A DNA stretch of 64,000 bases from Dryococelus australis. Its lineage: Eukaryota; Arthropoda; Insecta; Phasmatodea; Phasmatidae. The translations under genes and the position numbers were made by a program. Shown here one piece after another: positions 16,755 through 27,549 of the stretch. Location of the stretch: contig CM056994.1 in the NCBI GenBank assembly GCA_029891345.1, forward strand, positions 58,559,251 through 58,623,250. The letters run 5' to 3'. Each line of letters begins with the position of its first letter. Within the stretch, counting starts at the first letter, position 1. The notes under the pieces are model-generated. The model worked only from the letters and a program-made list of their open reading frames with translations. It was not told the origin of the DNA and ran no database searches.

Positions 16755-17100
16755 TGTCCAGATTGTAGTCCCAATTTACGGTGATCCTATCCTTCTCACC
16801 CATGTATACGCGGCGCTGCCCATGGTCTATGATGCACTGTTGTTGCTGTAGCCATGGGCAACCAAGTATCACTGCTTCAGAAATTGCACGATACTATAAA
16901 TTGGGTAGACTCCGAGAGGCGATGCAGATTTACCTGTAGGGTAATTTGGCAGTCGACCTGGAGAGCAGTATCACGTTGGGGCATTGACACTATTTTTCGT
17001 TGGGGGTGCATGTCCGCTAGTTGTTCGGCAGTCAGGTTTCTTTGGATAACGTTCTCTGTTGCTGCAGAGTCAAGATGCAGCATTCTGTTCCTGTTTATTT
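16755..17100 (-). pseudogene. LTR retroelement aspartic protease (retropepsin), degraded
   Basis: On the - strand LHLDSAATENVI encodes a retropepsin active-site motif (D-S-A-A in place of D-S/T-G-A). After a stop or shift follows the flap/C-terminal motif VILGCPWLQ, equivalent to the (I/V)LG.(P/D)WL of Ty3/gypsy-type proteases, and then IIDHG. The order Gag, knuckle, protease fits a Ty3/gypsy pol start. The reverse transcriptase expected next (towards lower coordinates) is absent; the element is truncated here. Confidence 0.7.
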
Positions 17101-17820
17101 CGACTTCTATATGAGGGGCTATGGGGACTGATGGTTTCTCATTTAAACCCTGGATGATTGTGGGCTCTTGGTGTTCGGTGGTGGTGGTGGTGGTTTGCTT
17201 CGCACCCCGGCTGCGACGTTTCCCATCTTGCTATTGGGAGTCGGTTTTTCAGTTGGTCTTAATGGTATAGTTGCTGGCGTTCAATTAATCTTGTTGGGTG
17301 GAATGGCAGACCCCTCTGGTTTCCGGGGCAGTCCTTATTCTAGTGGTGCTCTGGGCAGAACCAGCATTTTGGTATGAATGCCATGCTAGTGGTTGGAGCT
17401 GGTGCACCTTCAAGTGATGCGACTGGTGGAGCTCGTACCTCAGGGACCTTGGCCGATATGGGTTTTTCGAGACTTACTTGTGTTGCAAAATTTTGCCCTG
17501 CTTCTCGGGCTCAATCGACTACCTCATCCAAGGTGGTGGGTTTAGCCGTAAGGAGGATGTTCCTCAGGCTACGTAGTAACATCCGACTAATGGAACAAAC
17601 GGTGGTAGCTTTGTCGACTCCGGGGAACAAGTGTTGAAACATCTGTTCCTTCCGCCACATGACGATTTCAGCTTCATCGTTGTGTACCCGAGTCTGGCTA
17701 CAGAATTGAGTTGTCAGTCAGGCTAACATTTCCTTGCCAGTGAATTCAGCAGCGAGCCTGTTACTGAACTGTTTCCAGTCTGTCAGGAACTTGCTGTATC
17801 GTTCCCACCAGGTGAGGGCT
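17101..17820 (-). pseudogene. Retroelement Gag, capsid C-terminal part and zinc knuckle, degraded
   Basis: Continues the Gag frame that starts upstream at 18451. On the - strand are pieces of a gypsy-type capsid: WWERYSKFLTDWKQFRNRL, then AAEFTG, then MWRKEQMFQHLFPG. Farther on is CWFCPEHH(stop)NKDC, a CCHC-like knuckle interrupted by a stop. The second copy at 46582-46960 has the equivalent motifs. Several stops and shifts mean no full protein is made. Confidence 0.75.
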
Positions 17821-18451
17821 AGGCCTTTAAATGTAATTGGGCCCTGTCGACCCATTGTTTGGCAGGGAGGGCCATTTCCTTAAATTCTTTTTCACATTCA
17901 TTTGTAAAGGCTACTGGATCCTCATGGGGTCGACCTGCGAAATCCGTAATCTGGATGTCGTCTCTCCCAGTTACTGGATGGCTGGGTGCTGTCCCCGGTT
18001 GTATGTAAATTGGGGACGGCTTTGACCTGCGGGAGTGAGAGGTATGCTTGCGTCGGCACCTCTCGCATTGGTAGGCCATCCCTGGCATAGAGACGTGTTC
18101 ATCTGGCCATCCTATGCATAGGTGATCATAGAGTTCTCTGCATGACATGCACCTTATACAATTAATGCCTCGGCCGGGATGAGTGATTTCATTGCAGAAG
18201 CTTGTTGGTTGTTGACGGAAGGCTACACACCTACACTCCAACCCTTCTGTGTCACGGGCCTCATCAGGCCAGCCAAGGCATATATAATGAAATGTCTTGG
18301 CACAGTATGTACATTCAATCTGTAGTGAGCCACTGTCTGGACAGTTGCCATGGCTGCACTGAGTGTTGGGTATGTCCGTTTCAGTGTCCTGGTGTTTGCC
18401 AGTGGCGGCGTTGATTTCTGAAGCCGACATGATAATGGCTATGGGCGCCAC
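17819..18451 (-). CDS. Gag N-terminus with tandem PHD-like zinc fingers
   Basis: Open frame of 210 codons. Finger 1 (about residues 33-80) reads C-x4-C-x8-C-x2-C-x4-H-x2-C-x14-C-x-C, including CTYCAKTFHYICLGWPDE. Finger 2 (about residues 85-135) reads C...C-x2-C-x2-C with LYDHLCIGWPDE and a closing C-x2-C. Then comes a linker with basic residues and ITDFAGRPHEDPVAFTNECE, which leads into a retroviral-type capsid. The Cys/His spacing resembles PHD fingers; assignment is by pattern only. A 5' LTR lies just upstream and protease downstream, so this is the 5' end of gag. Domain order is seen; chromatin binding would be inference. It might still be translated but the downstream frame is broken. 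Confidence 0.7.
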   Translation of the reverse strand: MAPIAIIMSASEINAATGKHQDTETDIPNTQCSHGNCPDSGSLQIECTYCAKTFHYICLGWPDEARDTEGLECRCVAFRQQPTSFCNEITHPGRGINCIRCMSCRELYDHLCIGWPDEHVSMPGMAYQCERCRRKHTSHSRRSKPSPIYIQPGTAPSHPVTGRDDIQITDFAGRPHEDPVAFTNECEKEFKEMALPAKQWVDRAQLHLKA

Positions 18452-18576
18452 GGGGTGTTTTGTGGACTCCGCGAAGTCTGGTTGATTTATCTGGGTTGGC
18501 CTTTAGTTCTCTGGACCCTGGTTGGTCTTGGTCGTTTGCTGCATACAGTTAATAGTCTGACGCCCCATGTTGGTCG
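18452..18576 (-). other. Retroelement leader with primer-binding-site region
   Basis: Between the gag ATG and the LTR. On the - strand, TGGCGACCAACATGGGGCG (18568-18586) marks the LTR/leader junction; TGGCGMCC motifs at this place are typical primer-binding regions in Ty3/gypsy elements. The diverged equivalent at the second copy is CTGACTAACATGGGGTGTAA near 48030-48050. Confidence 0.5.
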
Positions 18577-20395
18577 CCAGAATATCGCTTGATGCGTGCC
18601 CGGCTATTGACTGTGTGGCACGGTCTTAGAGATTTGATGTGCTAGAATAAGTGCACGGTTATAGATAGCTGACGGGAGGTATTAGTAACCCGACTTAGTC
18701 GGAAGGTCTTCGGTCAGGAGCTAACGTGGAAAAACTGGCTGCGTGAGACTTGTTACAATTCTTGAGTTAAGTTACATTGTACTTCAAGTTCCCGTACGCT
18801 GATTCTTGAGTCCAGAAATTCGGATTGGCTAGACCATACCTACCTTCCGTCTGGTCGACTAAACCCCTCACTACCGGGTGATAGTAGGGACTGGTGCGGA
18901 CGGGCGGTGGAAAATGAATATAACATACCGCGTGGACAGTCGAGACTGCCTGTAATCTCAGTGAGGCGGCGTGATCCCGTTCCACCTATCTCTCCTGTGT
19001 AGGAGGGGCTAAGGTACTCTGCTGTTGGGCAGCTAGATGAGCAATCTGTTATTCCCTACGCATTCATGTCTTATCTTGTAAATCACAGAGTTAAGTCGCT
19101 GCTGAACAAGATACAGTGTGCACTTTAGACGAGAAACTATACTCTATGATAGTGTAGATCCAGTAGCTGATTCGCGGTACAATCGAGGTAAGAGTCTCCA
19201 CTGACCCCCCACGTCTGTGGGCGGATCAGAGACGTTGAGCCGTGTGGGCCACCAATACTACTACTGGATGTGAGTATCCAGCCAAGGCCAGGCCGCAACA
19301 CACAGGCCATACCGCCCCCAGCACCTAGGTGCTCTAGTAGGTGATACAGGTCAGGTTTGATGTCTCTCCTTTGTAGAAGGTTTTCCTAGTGGCCGTGGCT
19401 CCTCTGTTCCTTCCTCCCAGCACCTTGGTGCTCGGAGGGTAACAGGAAGCCACAGGCGGCCATCTAATGGGAGTGTTCCAGACTAGAGGTCCCCAGAGGG
19501 GGACCACAGTCAAGCCAGTTCGGATTATAAAAGTACTGGTTTTTGTCGATAGGGCACAGTGCAGCCAATTTCTAGGGAGAGAAGTAGACGTACTCTAGAA
19601 ATGAAAGCGTTAGAATCGAGAACAAACTGTATTTATTGAGGACTCTATAAATATAGTGACTCGTGCTATCTCCTACCGAGCAGACTGAGTACTGAAGGAA
19701 AACTACGGTAGCCAGGTGTAGGGGACCTGGTTCTAAGCTGGAGGGAAAGTTCTAGAAAACTGAATATTTAACCACTCAACTAAAGCTGTCTAATGTGGGT
19801 GTCTGTAGGAGTAAAAAGTAGTTAAAGTTTAAGTAGCAAGATATATTCGTGTTCGTTGGTGATGGAAGACTGATGTCACCGCAGATGGCTACAGAAGACT
19901 AGGTTTTGCTGGAGGCCCTAGCACTAAGGAGTGCTCTGGGTGAACTCATGAGAAGAATACGAATGACTGACTGGAGCCTCGCTGTGCACGGACTTATACA
20001 GTGCGAAGTCTAGGCTGCCACAGCGGGGTGCGGGGAAGGTCGTACTCCCATGGAGGCTGGCGTGGAAGGTGGGAAGAACCCTCTTATCAGCATTCCTTGG
20101 TTCGTGTATCTTCGACAGTGCTCGGCCGTGCCCGAAGTGACTGACAGCTTGTAGCCTCTCAGCACAGGAGGGGGAGGGGTGAAGTGGCGTGCCCGCTGGT
20201 TGCATAACTTTATAACTACGTGCTCGACCACTCGGGATATTTAAGCGGCCGAGAACGTATGTGTAAAGTATTGAGTGCACAACTCTCATGTGGGTGGTTG
20301 AAGTAGACAACTCTTACGTAGGTTGAAGTAAGGGTATAGTTCATGTAAAGAGCGATGAGTCATAATCATTGTGTATTAGTAGTATAAGTGGCACA
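18577..20395 (-). mobile_element. 5' LTR of the PHD-Gag retroelement
   Basis: Long LTR, about 1.8 kb, read on the - strand. It is homologous along its length to 9870-11460. A TATA-like TATAAGTCC occurs on the - strand near 19990. It contains local direct repeats of CAGCACC(T)..GGTGCTC style around 19320-19435, present in a different version (AGCACTNACTTAGTGCTC) in the other copy. The outer boundary (near TGCCACTTATACTAC on the - strand) and inner boundary are estimates. Confidence 0.65.
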
Positions 20396-21089
20396 TATCG
20401 CCATTAACCATTTTACTATGGACTCGTTCTACACACAATCTTTTTCATCACAAATAGACCTTAATTTATTGTCTGAACGAACGCTGTTATTGACTCCCTC
20501 TTGTAGGTGGAGTGTAAAACTTTTCTCGCTGCAAGATTTTTCCAAGGCCATCTACAATGTTAAGAATAAGAAGCAGAACTTCACTTTTTGCGTTGGTAGG
20601 GCATACGTCATATATCTTTAACGTTTACATTATGACCCTGTTAACCGTTTGTTGAAAAAATGCAATGTCAGTGGAGGCATTTACATTTATATTTTACTGT
20701 AAGCAACCAAGTGTACAGCAATTTGACACGTAACCAAGCAATTTTTTCAATGGTTAATAATGAACGTTTTTGGCAGTTTGCTATTATACTTTATTGTAAG
20801 TAAATGAGTTTAGTCTGATACATAAAATTGTAATTTCTATGTTCACAAATAAAGAATGTTTCCAGCAGTTATCTATTTAACCATTAAAAATTTTGAACAA
20901 ATTATAGTCAATTATCTTTAACGCTTGTCAAAAAAGGAAACAGAATGCTTTAAGGAAAATCATCACCATGCTATCAACCTAACCAAAGTTAGAATTTTTT
21001 GAATCTTAATAAAATGATCTACGAAATATACATTTTTTATGAAATTGAATTGAAATCATAACTTTTGAGTAATCGACCATTCCTACATA
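20396..21089. other. AT-rich intergenic, nothing recognised
   Basis: No domain, splice-supported exon or clear repeat family seen. Confidence 0.4.
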
Positions 21090-21625
21090 TGACACATCCA
21101 GTAGTGTGGTTGAATTGGCTGGTGGCTCAGAAAGTTTAGCTTCAGTTTACCTGTAAACAGACTGTGGAGTATGGGGGAGCCACGCTAGTGCCCATGGCTG
21201 GTTCTTTAATTTGGAAGTAATGCTTGTTTTGGAATCTGGAACTGTTTGTTGTATAGTGTACGTCTTGCCGGTTCGACCAGACATGCTGTGGAAGGTTTGC
21301 CATTGGAAGATCTTTGGTTAAGATACATTTCTATTGCAGACAGTCATGATGAGTGGGGAATACTAGTGTAACACGAAGTGACATCTACAGTGACTAGGTA
21401 AGAGTCTTGAGGGATCATGTCCAGATTTATTAGGTGTTCTATCAAGTGGCCCATATCTTTGATGTACAATGGGGAGCATCCACAAGTACCACGTTCCATT
21501 ACATATGGCTGCAGCATCCTGATACATTGGGGCATCCTGGAAGTGGCCATTGCTGTTTGTGGATTTTCAGGAGCAAGTATAGGACAGGTGTGGTGGGTTT
21601 TCTGTGGTTAGAGAAGTTGGGTAGA
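21090..21625 (-). pseudogene. Penelope-like element reverse transcriptase fragment
   Basis: Read on the - strand in several frames: LYLLLKIHKQQWPLPGCP (the PLE 'YLLPKIHKPG.PGRPI' motif), then YIKDMGHLIEHL, then SYLVTVDVTSCYTSIPH (the RT region with the first catalytic Asp in LVT.DVTSLYT.IPH), and finally HYFQIKEPAMGTSVAPPY (motif 'F.Q..GTAMGT..AP.YAN'). The order is correct for a Penelope RT core. The YADD catalytic motif is not seen beyond 21090. Frameshifts and stops throughout. Confidence 0.85.
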
Positions 21626-21689
21626 TTTGTAAGACCCTGGAGAGGGCCTTAATATGCTAAAAACGGTTTGATGTGGTCACTGTACAACA

Positions 21690-22080
21690 GAACATCTCAT
21701 CATATCACCACCCCCAGGGATGTCATCCTTGCAATAGCGCACGTTGCAGCTCTTGTGTTATGCACCAATCTCCCACCTCCTTCAAGAGCAGGTTCACCAA
21801 CTTAGACATCCTATCCAAGGCAGCTACAACTGTGCGGCAGAAAATCTAATCCACCAGCTACAGTACATTCACTATGATGCAGAGTACATTGGCCTATCAA
21901 CACTCTCAGAGCATGAACGGCCACAGAGTGGACACCAAACAAGCCATAGCTACGGTAAATGTAAATTTACAGGAGACGTTAGTTACAGCACGTGGCAGCA
22001 TCTCACAACCAGAACTGTGATGCTGGGTACCAGTTCACCAATACTGTACATCATCAAATCCAGACACAAACCTAGCTTAA
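21690..22080 (+). pseudogene. Penelope-like element C-terminal (GIY-YIG side) fragment, opposite strand
   Basis: On the + strand GCHPCNSARCSSC resembles the CxxC...CxxC linker that precedes the GIY-YIG endonuclease in Penelope-like elements, and MNGHRVDTKQ resembles the conserved R.NGHR.D segment of that nuclease. Frameshifts separate them. It lies about 65 bp from the RT fragment but on the opposite strand, so the two halves are inverted relative to each other. Confidence 0.6.
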
Positions 22081-22749
22081 ACATAAGATAACCCCTCCGC
22101 CACATTTTAAATTCCTGGCCTCAACCTCGTTTGCCTCTTGGCCGCTAGGCTTGTCTGCTAACCACTGTTCATAAGACTTCAGTGTACCATCACTAAATGT
22201 ACAATAGTTGCCATGTAATCGTAACGAGGCCTACTTCCAGAGTTTATCAGCATCTAGAAAGTCTGTTTTCTCTAGAATCTATGGCAATGAACGTAAAGTT
22301 TAAATACCCCTACCACGGTCACTCTGCCTCTGGCATTTCGGTGTTGGCAAAAGCAGGGATGACTTGGGTTATTTCTGGTGGTGCGACTAGTTTCTGCCAT
22401 AAAACTTTGGAAGATACTAGATTTTAGCCAAAACTTGATATTTCACAGTAGTTCTCATTTTACACGTTATCTATGCAAGACTGGCTTATCCCATTTGATC
22501 ACCTGACAGTTTTGGGTTTGGCTTTGCCATTTTTGTATGTTTTCCATTTGGCGGTTGATTTTCTGATTGAATCACACCTACTTTACTGGTGTCTTACTCC
22601 CTCCTGTCTTTTCCCACCTATACCCAGTCTCAAAACTTTGGTGTACTCTTCACTGCAGCTATGGCTGTCCTGTACTCTGTGCTTCATCTCTGAAAACCAA
22701 GACGTAGAGCCGGTGACATTTATTGTTACCTCAGCACAGCAGTGTTAAA
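22081..22749. other. Intergenic, nothing recognised
   Basis: Short open frames at 22197-22427 and 22473-22748 lack recognisable domains. Confidence 0.4.
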
Positions 22750-23142
22750 GGCTGTTCACGATAAAGTGAGCACTTTTGAAATCAACCTTAGACAAATGCC
22801 ACTGCTCCTGCCTGGCATAAATTTTAACGAGCGTACTGAGTGACATGCACCCAGTAAAGTTGGTAATGATGGATGGGAAGTAGTTCCATATCTTAACGTT
22901 GAATAAAAAGTGTTAAGTAAACATTTCTGATAACTTTTTTTTTTTTTTGAATCGAGGAGTAAAAATGAGCAGATTTGTAAAACATTTACTTTTCAGTAAT
23001 TTCACTGTTTCACTTGACCGATGCATGAATAAAGTTATGAGGCTGACGACAATGTTAATCTTACATAAGGCAGAAGAATACACAATGTACATGCAAGTAG
23101 ATCTTAAGCAGGGCTTTCAAAAATGTTACAGTGAAGATCCTA
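22750..23142 (+). mobile_element. MITE, family A, with decayed right end
   Basis: Left terminus GGCTGTTCACGATAAAGTGA; colinear with 55334-55756 over its length (shared blocks AGTGACATGYRYCCAGTAA, AAAGTTGGTAATGATGGA, TCACTTGACMGAYGCATGAA, ATCTTAAGCAGGGCTTTCAA). The right inverted repeat has lost about 8 bp. The open frame at 22947-23198 is incidental. Confidence 0.85.
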
Positions 23143-24960
23143 TACAACACAAACTCAAAATATGTGGTTTTTCAAGAGTAATAGTCACATGGACATAACG
23201 CCATAGTCCAGCAAATTGTCATGCTGAATCAACCCAAATAAATGTTTAAAACATTGGTACTTTAGGTGTAACCTTGTTACAAATAAAAGATAGTTGTATT
23301 GTAAATAATGTGCAGTAATTAACATAAAAATGTGGCTTTTGGAGTTACAATACTGTTCTCTGGAGGTACCAATATGTATAAGGTAATTTCTCTATGACAG
23401 GAAGCAAGAGGGAGTGGTATTGTTCTTCTAGTTAGCTGATTTGTGATTGGCAAATAGTTTGTTAAAAGTTCTTAAAGAATTAAAATTTTTTAAAGGAAAC
23501 TTATTTGTAGAATTGCACACAACCAATGACACTGGTGCATTTGAAAAGCATGTGTGTGGTAAACCTGCAGTTCTTACAAAATATGAGGGTTTTTGTCATG
23601 TACATACTGCTTGCAAGCATAGTGCAGGGACAGAGTTGTGAAGTGTCAGGATCCTTTCTGTATGATTTTAGTTTTACGTGAGATCTGCACTAGGCATGCT
23701 CCTATTACAGTAGCCTCCATGCATGCTTCAGTTCATCCAGAAATTTTGCAATAGAGGAGAATTATGTACGCTTATTAAGAAATACTTCAATTCATATTCT
23801 GAAAAATATTTTATTTGAAAACAGTGATGAAAAAATTTCCACAAATAAATATTTGAAAGAAATCAACTGATAATCTGAAAAAGCTTTTTGTGAAAACTTT
23901 GATGTAACAATTTCTGAAAATTAATACATTTCAAAGATACAAGTGTTACACAATGATCATCATCAATGTTCTTGAAATGGTTAACCTGTTTCGCAACACC
24001 TTACCATACCTCCACGATTTGGTGACAAAGTTAACTTGTGCTGGGTGCGTGTTTAGCCTGTAAATCAAGAAGATTCATCAGGTCAGAACATGAACATTTA
24101 CACATTTCTAATTCACAATAATTGTTAACATATAAGATCCAATAAATAAAAATCAAAATTAAATTGAATTCAAATAAGATATTTGATTGCTGAAAGTCAT
24201 ACTAAACCAAAAATTTAAGTTCATCATATTACAAAAATAACTATACCTAAAATTAAACTTGGGAAAGCTTTTTTCATATGTACTGTATTTGTTTTTTGTT
24301 CATTAAGGAATTTAATAAAGCTTTAATTTCATTTTGTAGTCCACTCGTGTAATTTTTAATAGTGCAGGAAGAAAAAATTTTGATGTTACATTGCAGTACC
24401 ACTGATGGTACTACACAAGTCTAGTTTTATATTTTGTGTCTATTTGATAGTGTGCTTTGTTAAAGTACATAATGAAAAACTTGAAGAGATGTTAAGGATT
24501 TTGTTAAGACAGAGGTACATGAAAGTTATAGTATTTACTAAGAGGTGGGGATTACAATATTTATTTCTCAATTTATCTTTCTGATAACTGATTACATTGC
24601 ACTGATTCAAAGTACAGAATTTACATGCTGTAACTAAGTACCTGCACTGTAAGGCAGATCCGCATCACATTCTAAATATGTGTTTTGAGTGAATAATTTT
24701 TAAAACAAATATACAATAGGTTTACAGTACTATCTGTATCTAAAGATGTTATTAGCCTTATACATTAACGTATTTACCAGAAAATAATGTTACCCCCAAC
24801 ACTCTTAAGTGTCCAGAAAATGGTTTTACATGGCACTGGAAATATTACATTAAAACCAATTACAAAATATTAAATCTGAATAACTGACCTTGATGAACAG
24901 CAAAAATTTGAACCTGTTAGAACATAATATTTTGTATGAACTATTTTTAATTTTCTCACT
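23143..24960. other. AT-rich intergenic, nothing recognised
   Basis: No exon or named element. The 64-codon frame at 23447-23641 shows no family motif. Confidence 0.4.
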
Positions 24961-24970
24961 ATGGTATTAC

Positions 24971-25760
24971 AGTAAAATTTCACTATAACAAACTTGAAGG
25001 GACCTGAAATTTTGCTTGTTTTTTATAGTGAAGTTCTTTGTAGTGAAAGCACCTACACAGGAATTTTGAGTGAGGTGTATATGACATTTATGACTACACA
25101 ACTTGTCATTATTGTATTAACTACTGACGTCGCCATCACAGTCTGTCCTGCTTGGGATGCAGCCTACTACTGCTCTGCTTATGCATCAACCATGCACGAT
25201 CCTGCATTCAGTGTACAAACAAATCAATCAAGTCGTTCATGCACGAACGAATCAGCAATCCATCCAGTGACCTGAATGACCCATGTAACAAGTAAACTCA
25301 GCCCAGTGTGTTTACAGTGCTAAAGTAATCTGTTCCCTTGAAAGCAGAGTCTCAAATATAAAAGGGAAAGTGTTATCTAGCTTGTGGTCCCCATAAATGA
25401 AGTGTAATGAAATTCAGAGTGCAAAGCCATGTGGTTCACATAATGCTACTAACCAATGGCTTGAGATGCTCTAAAATCATAATATAATTTTCCAGTGTTT
25501 GTGTCATGTGTAACGTAAATGATCTCGGCAGTTCTGGCGTTCACCATGCCACATACCCAAATTCAAATTCTCCAGCTTAATATTAAATTAATATTTCTAA
25601 TTTTATATTCAGTAAAACTCTGCTAATAAGTTTCTGAAAGGACTGAAAAAATAATGCTTATTAACCAGGAAATCATCTTAAAAGGGTCAAATTACACATA
25701 AGCAGATAGACAAGGTGCACAATTATTCAACTTATTAAACAGGAAAACTTTTTAAGTGGG
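24971..25760. mobile_element. Pogo-type element ends
   Basis: ACAGTAAAATTTCACTATAA at 24970 and CAGTAAAACTCTGCTAATAA at 25611 both look like termini of pogo-like DNA transposons (CAGT.GAA.C.C..TAATAAG...), as does the motif ATTCAACTTATTAAACAGG near 25736. They may be two overlapping small non-autonomous copies; the pairing of ends is not resolved. Confidence 0.4.
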
Positions 25761-25803
25761 ATTACAAGAAAACATCAGCGGCATGCTGATGTTTTCTTGT
25801 AAT
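25761..25803. repeat. Perfect 19-bp inverted repeat with 5-nt loop
   Basis: ATTACAAGAAAACATCAGC (25761-25779), loop GGCAT (25780-25784), and the exact reverse complement (25785-25803). No mismatches. It lies next to pogo-type end sequence. Confidence 0.95.
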
Positions 25804-27549
25804 TTACAATTATTTTCCATATGCTTTGCAAGCCCATCCAGGCTTTTCCACGTAATTTATATTTTTCTGACACACACAGCAATAAGAGGCTACAGACCTT
25901 ATTTAAATTATTTCTTACGTTGGAATTACTTCTTAATTCCTCCTGATCTTGTATGCTTTTGAGTGTTCTATTGTGTATACTTGTTCAAATGTATGTATTT
26001 CGTATTTCCCTCCCGGTGTTGGCAGGAAATCTCCGTTAGGTAATGGAATCTCTGAGCCACCCTCATCAGTCCAGACCAGTGGGCCAAGGAGGGTGTACGT
26101 GCTATGCGTCGCGGGGGACTTCAACCTTCTTTTGTATAGATACTTATCTGCAATAGTAAATTATTTCTACCGGAACCTTTTCGTAACTTTTGTGTTCCCC
26201 CGTGCTCACACTCTCATCTACATAAGACTCGTAGCCCCAGAGATTTTAATACCTTTAATTTTCATTCTCACTTAACAGTGCTTTTCACAGTGTCGGACTA
26301 TGGCAGGCCTGGTATGCCATGCCTCTTTCATTCGAGGGACACAGTGTATTGTCGTGTAGTTGTAATCTCGTTCTGTCAATATACAGTTTTAGATGGACCT
26401 CATCTTATTTTATTGTGTTAGAACTTAATGTACCTTTGGGATCTGGCCCGCTCCAGAAAACCCACATGCTCAACTATGAATTGTGTAGGTGTGTAAACTG
26501 AACTTTATCCTAACTTATTTTTCTTAAAATGTGCTGCGAGGGGACCAACACATGGCTGTCGAACTGCTACTTCCCTCAGATACAGTCTCCACGTGCTCAC
26601 CCATGCCGTAGATGAGCTGGCGCCCTTGGTACAAGTGTAACATCTTTCTGAGTTTCTTGCCATGAATCAAGGTTTCTCTCAAATTCGGTGTACTCCGCAC
26701 CTCGCTAGCAACCAAGCCACGTTACTACACTATGGTATTTAATATTTTATAAAATAATTTTTATTTATTTTTGTAATTATATTGCAATATAGGCCTGTCG
26801 CTCGTAAACATTGAGTGTACTGATAATTTAATTACTTCTTGGATGTTTATTATAATTTACACCATACATTTCAGCTTGTATATGGTTTCCAATTTCAGGA
26901 GCATAACTATATTCTACTACAATACAGTAGGCCTATCTATAAACATCTACTGATAAGTGTATTTCAGGTTATGCAACAGTTATAAACCACAGAAGAGTAA
27001 TTTTTTTACCAAAAACATTCACAAGATTTTTTGACTACGAATCTTGAAGATGATTTATCTTGAATAGAAAATTATTTATTAGCATAAAAAAAGCAACATA
27101 ACACGTATGGCATTGCAAAATAATATTTCACTCAGCTTTTATTAAATTTCACAGCATACTGAATCAGTTTAAATGGCACGCTGGAGGTGCTGTAATGAAT
27201 TCACATTCGAAAACAACATAACCCTCGTGCCGCTCATAAACAAAAGTCACATAGACATAGTTAGCACACTTGCCGCACCTCAAGTGTTTCATGTACTGAG
27301 ACGTCATTTTGTGACAAGTTTGCGATGGTTCTATCATCTCAGTTACGTTCACATCTGTGGGATAGCTATGGTGCGGCCACAACACATTTTTTTTTGCAAA
27401 CATTGAAATATTTTACAAAAAGTTTGGTTATCTTAAAGAGGAAAAAGATCTGAATTTATGACATTAGTATGGAATTGAGTCATAAGTGCTCGTTAAGGTG
27501 AATATTTTATTAATATGCCAGACGTCGTAACATAAAAATGAGTTATAAT
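25804..27549. other. Intergenic with unassigned open frames
   Basis: The overlapping open frames around 25933-26275 (both strands) and the - strand frame 26524-26715 fall in GC-richer islands and may be TE fragments, but I recognise no domain. The rest is AT-rich. Confidence 0.35.

Noticed and set aside
9870-20395. One 10.5-kb LTR element spanning both LTRs
   Set aside because: The interval contains the katanin terminal exon and lacks RT/integrase, so two separate insertions are more likely.
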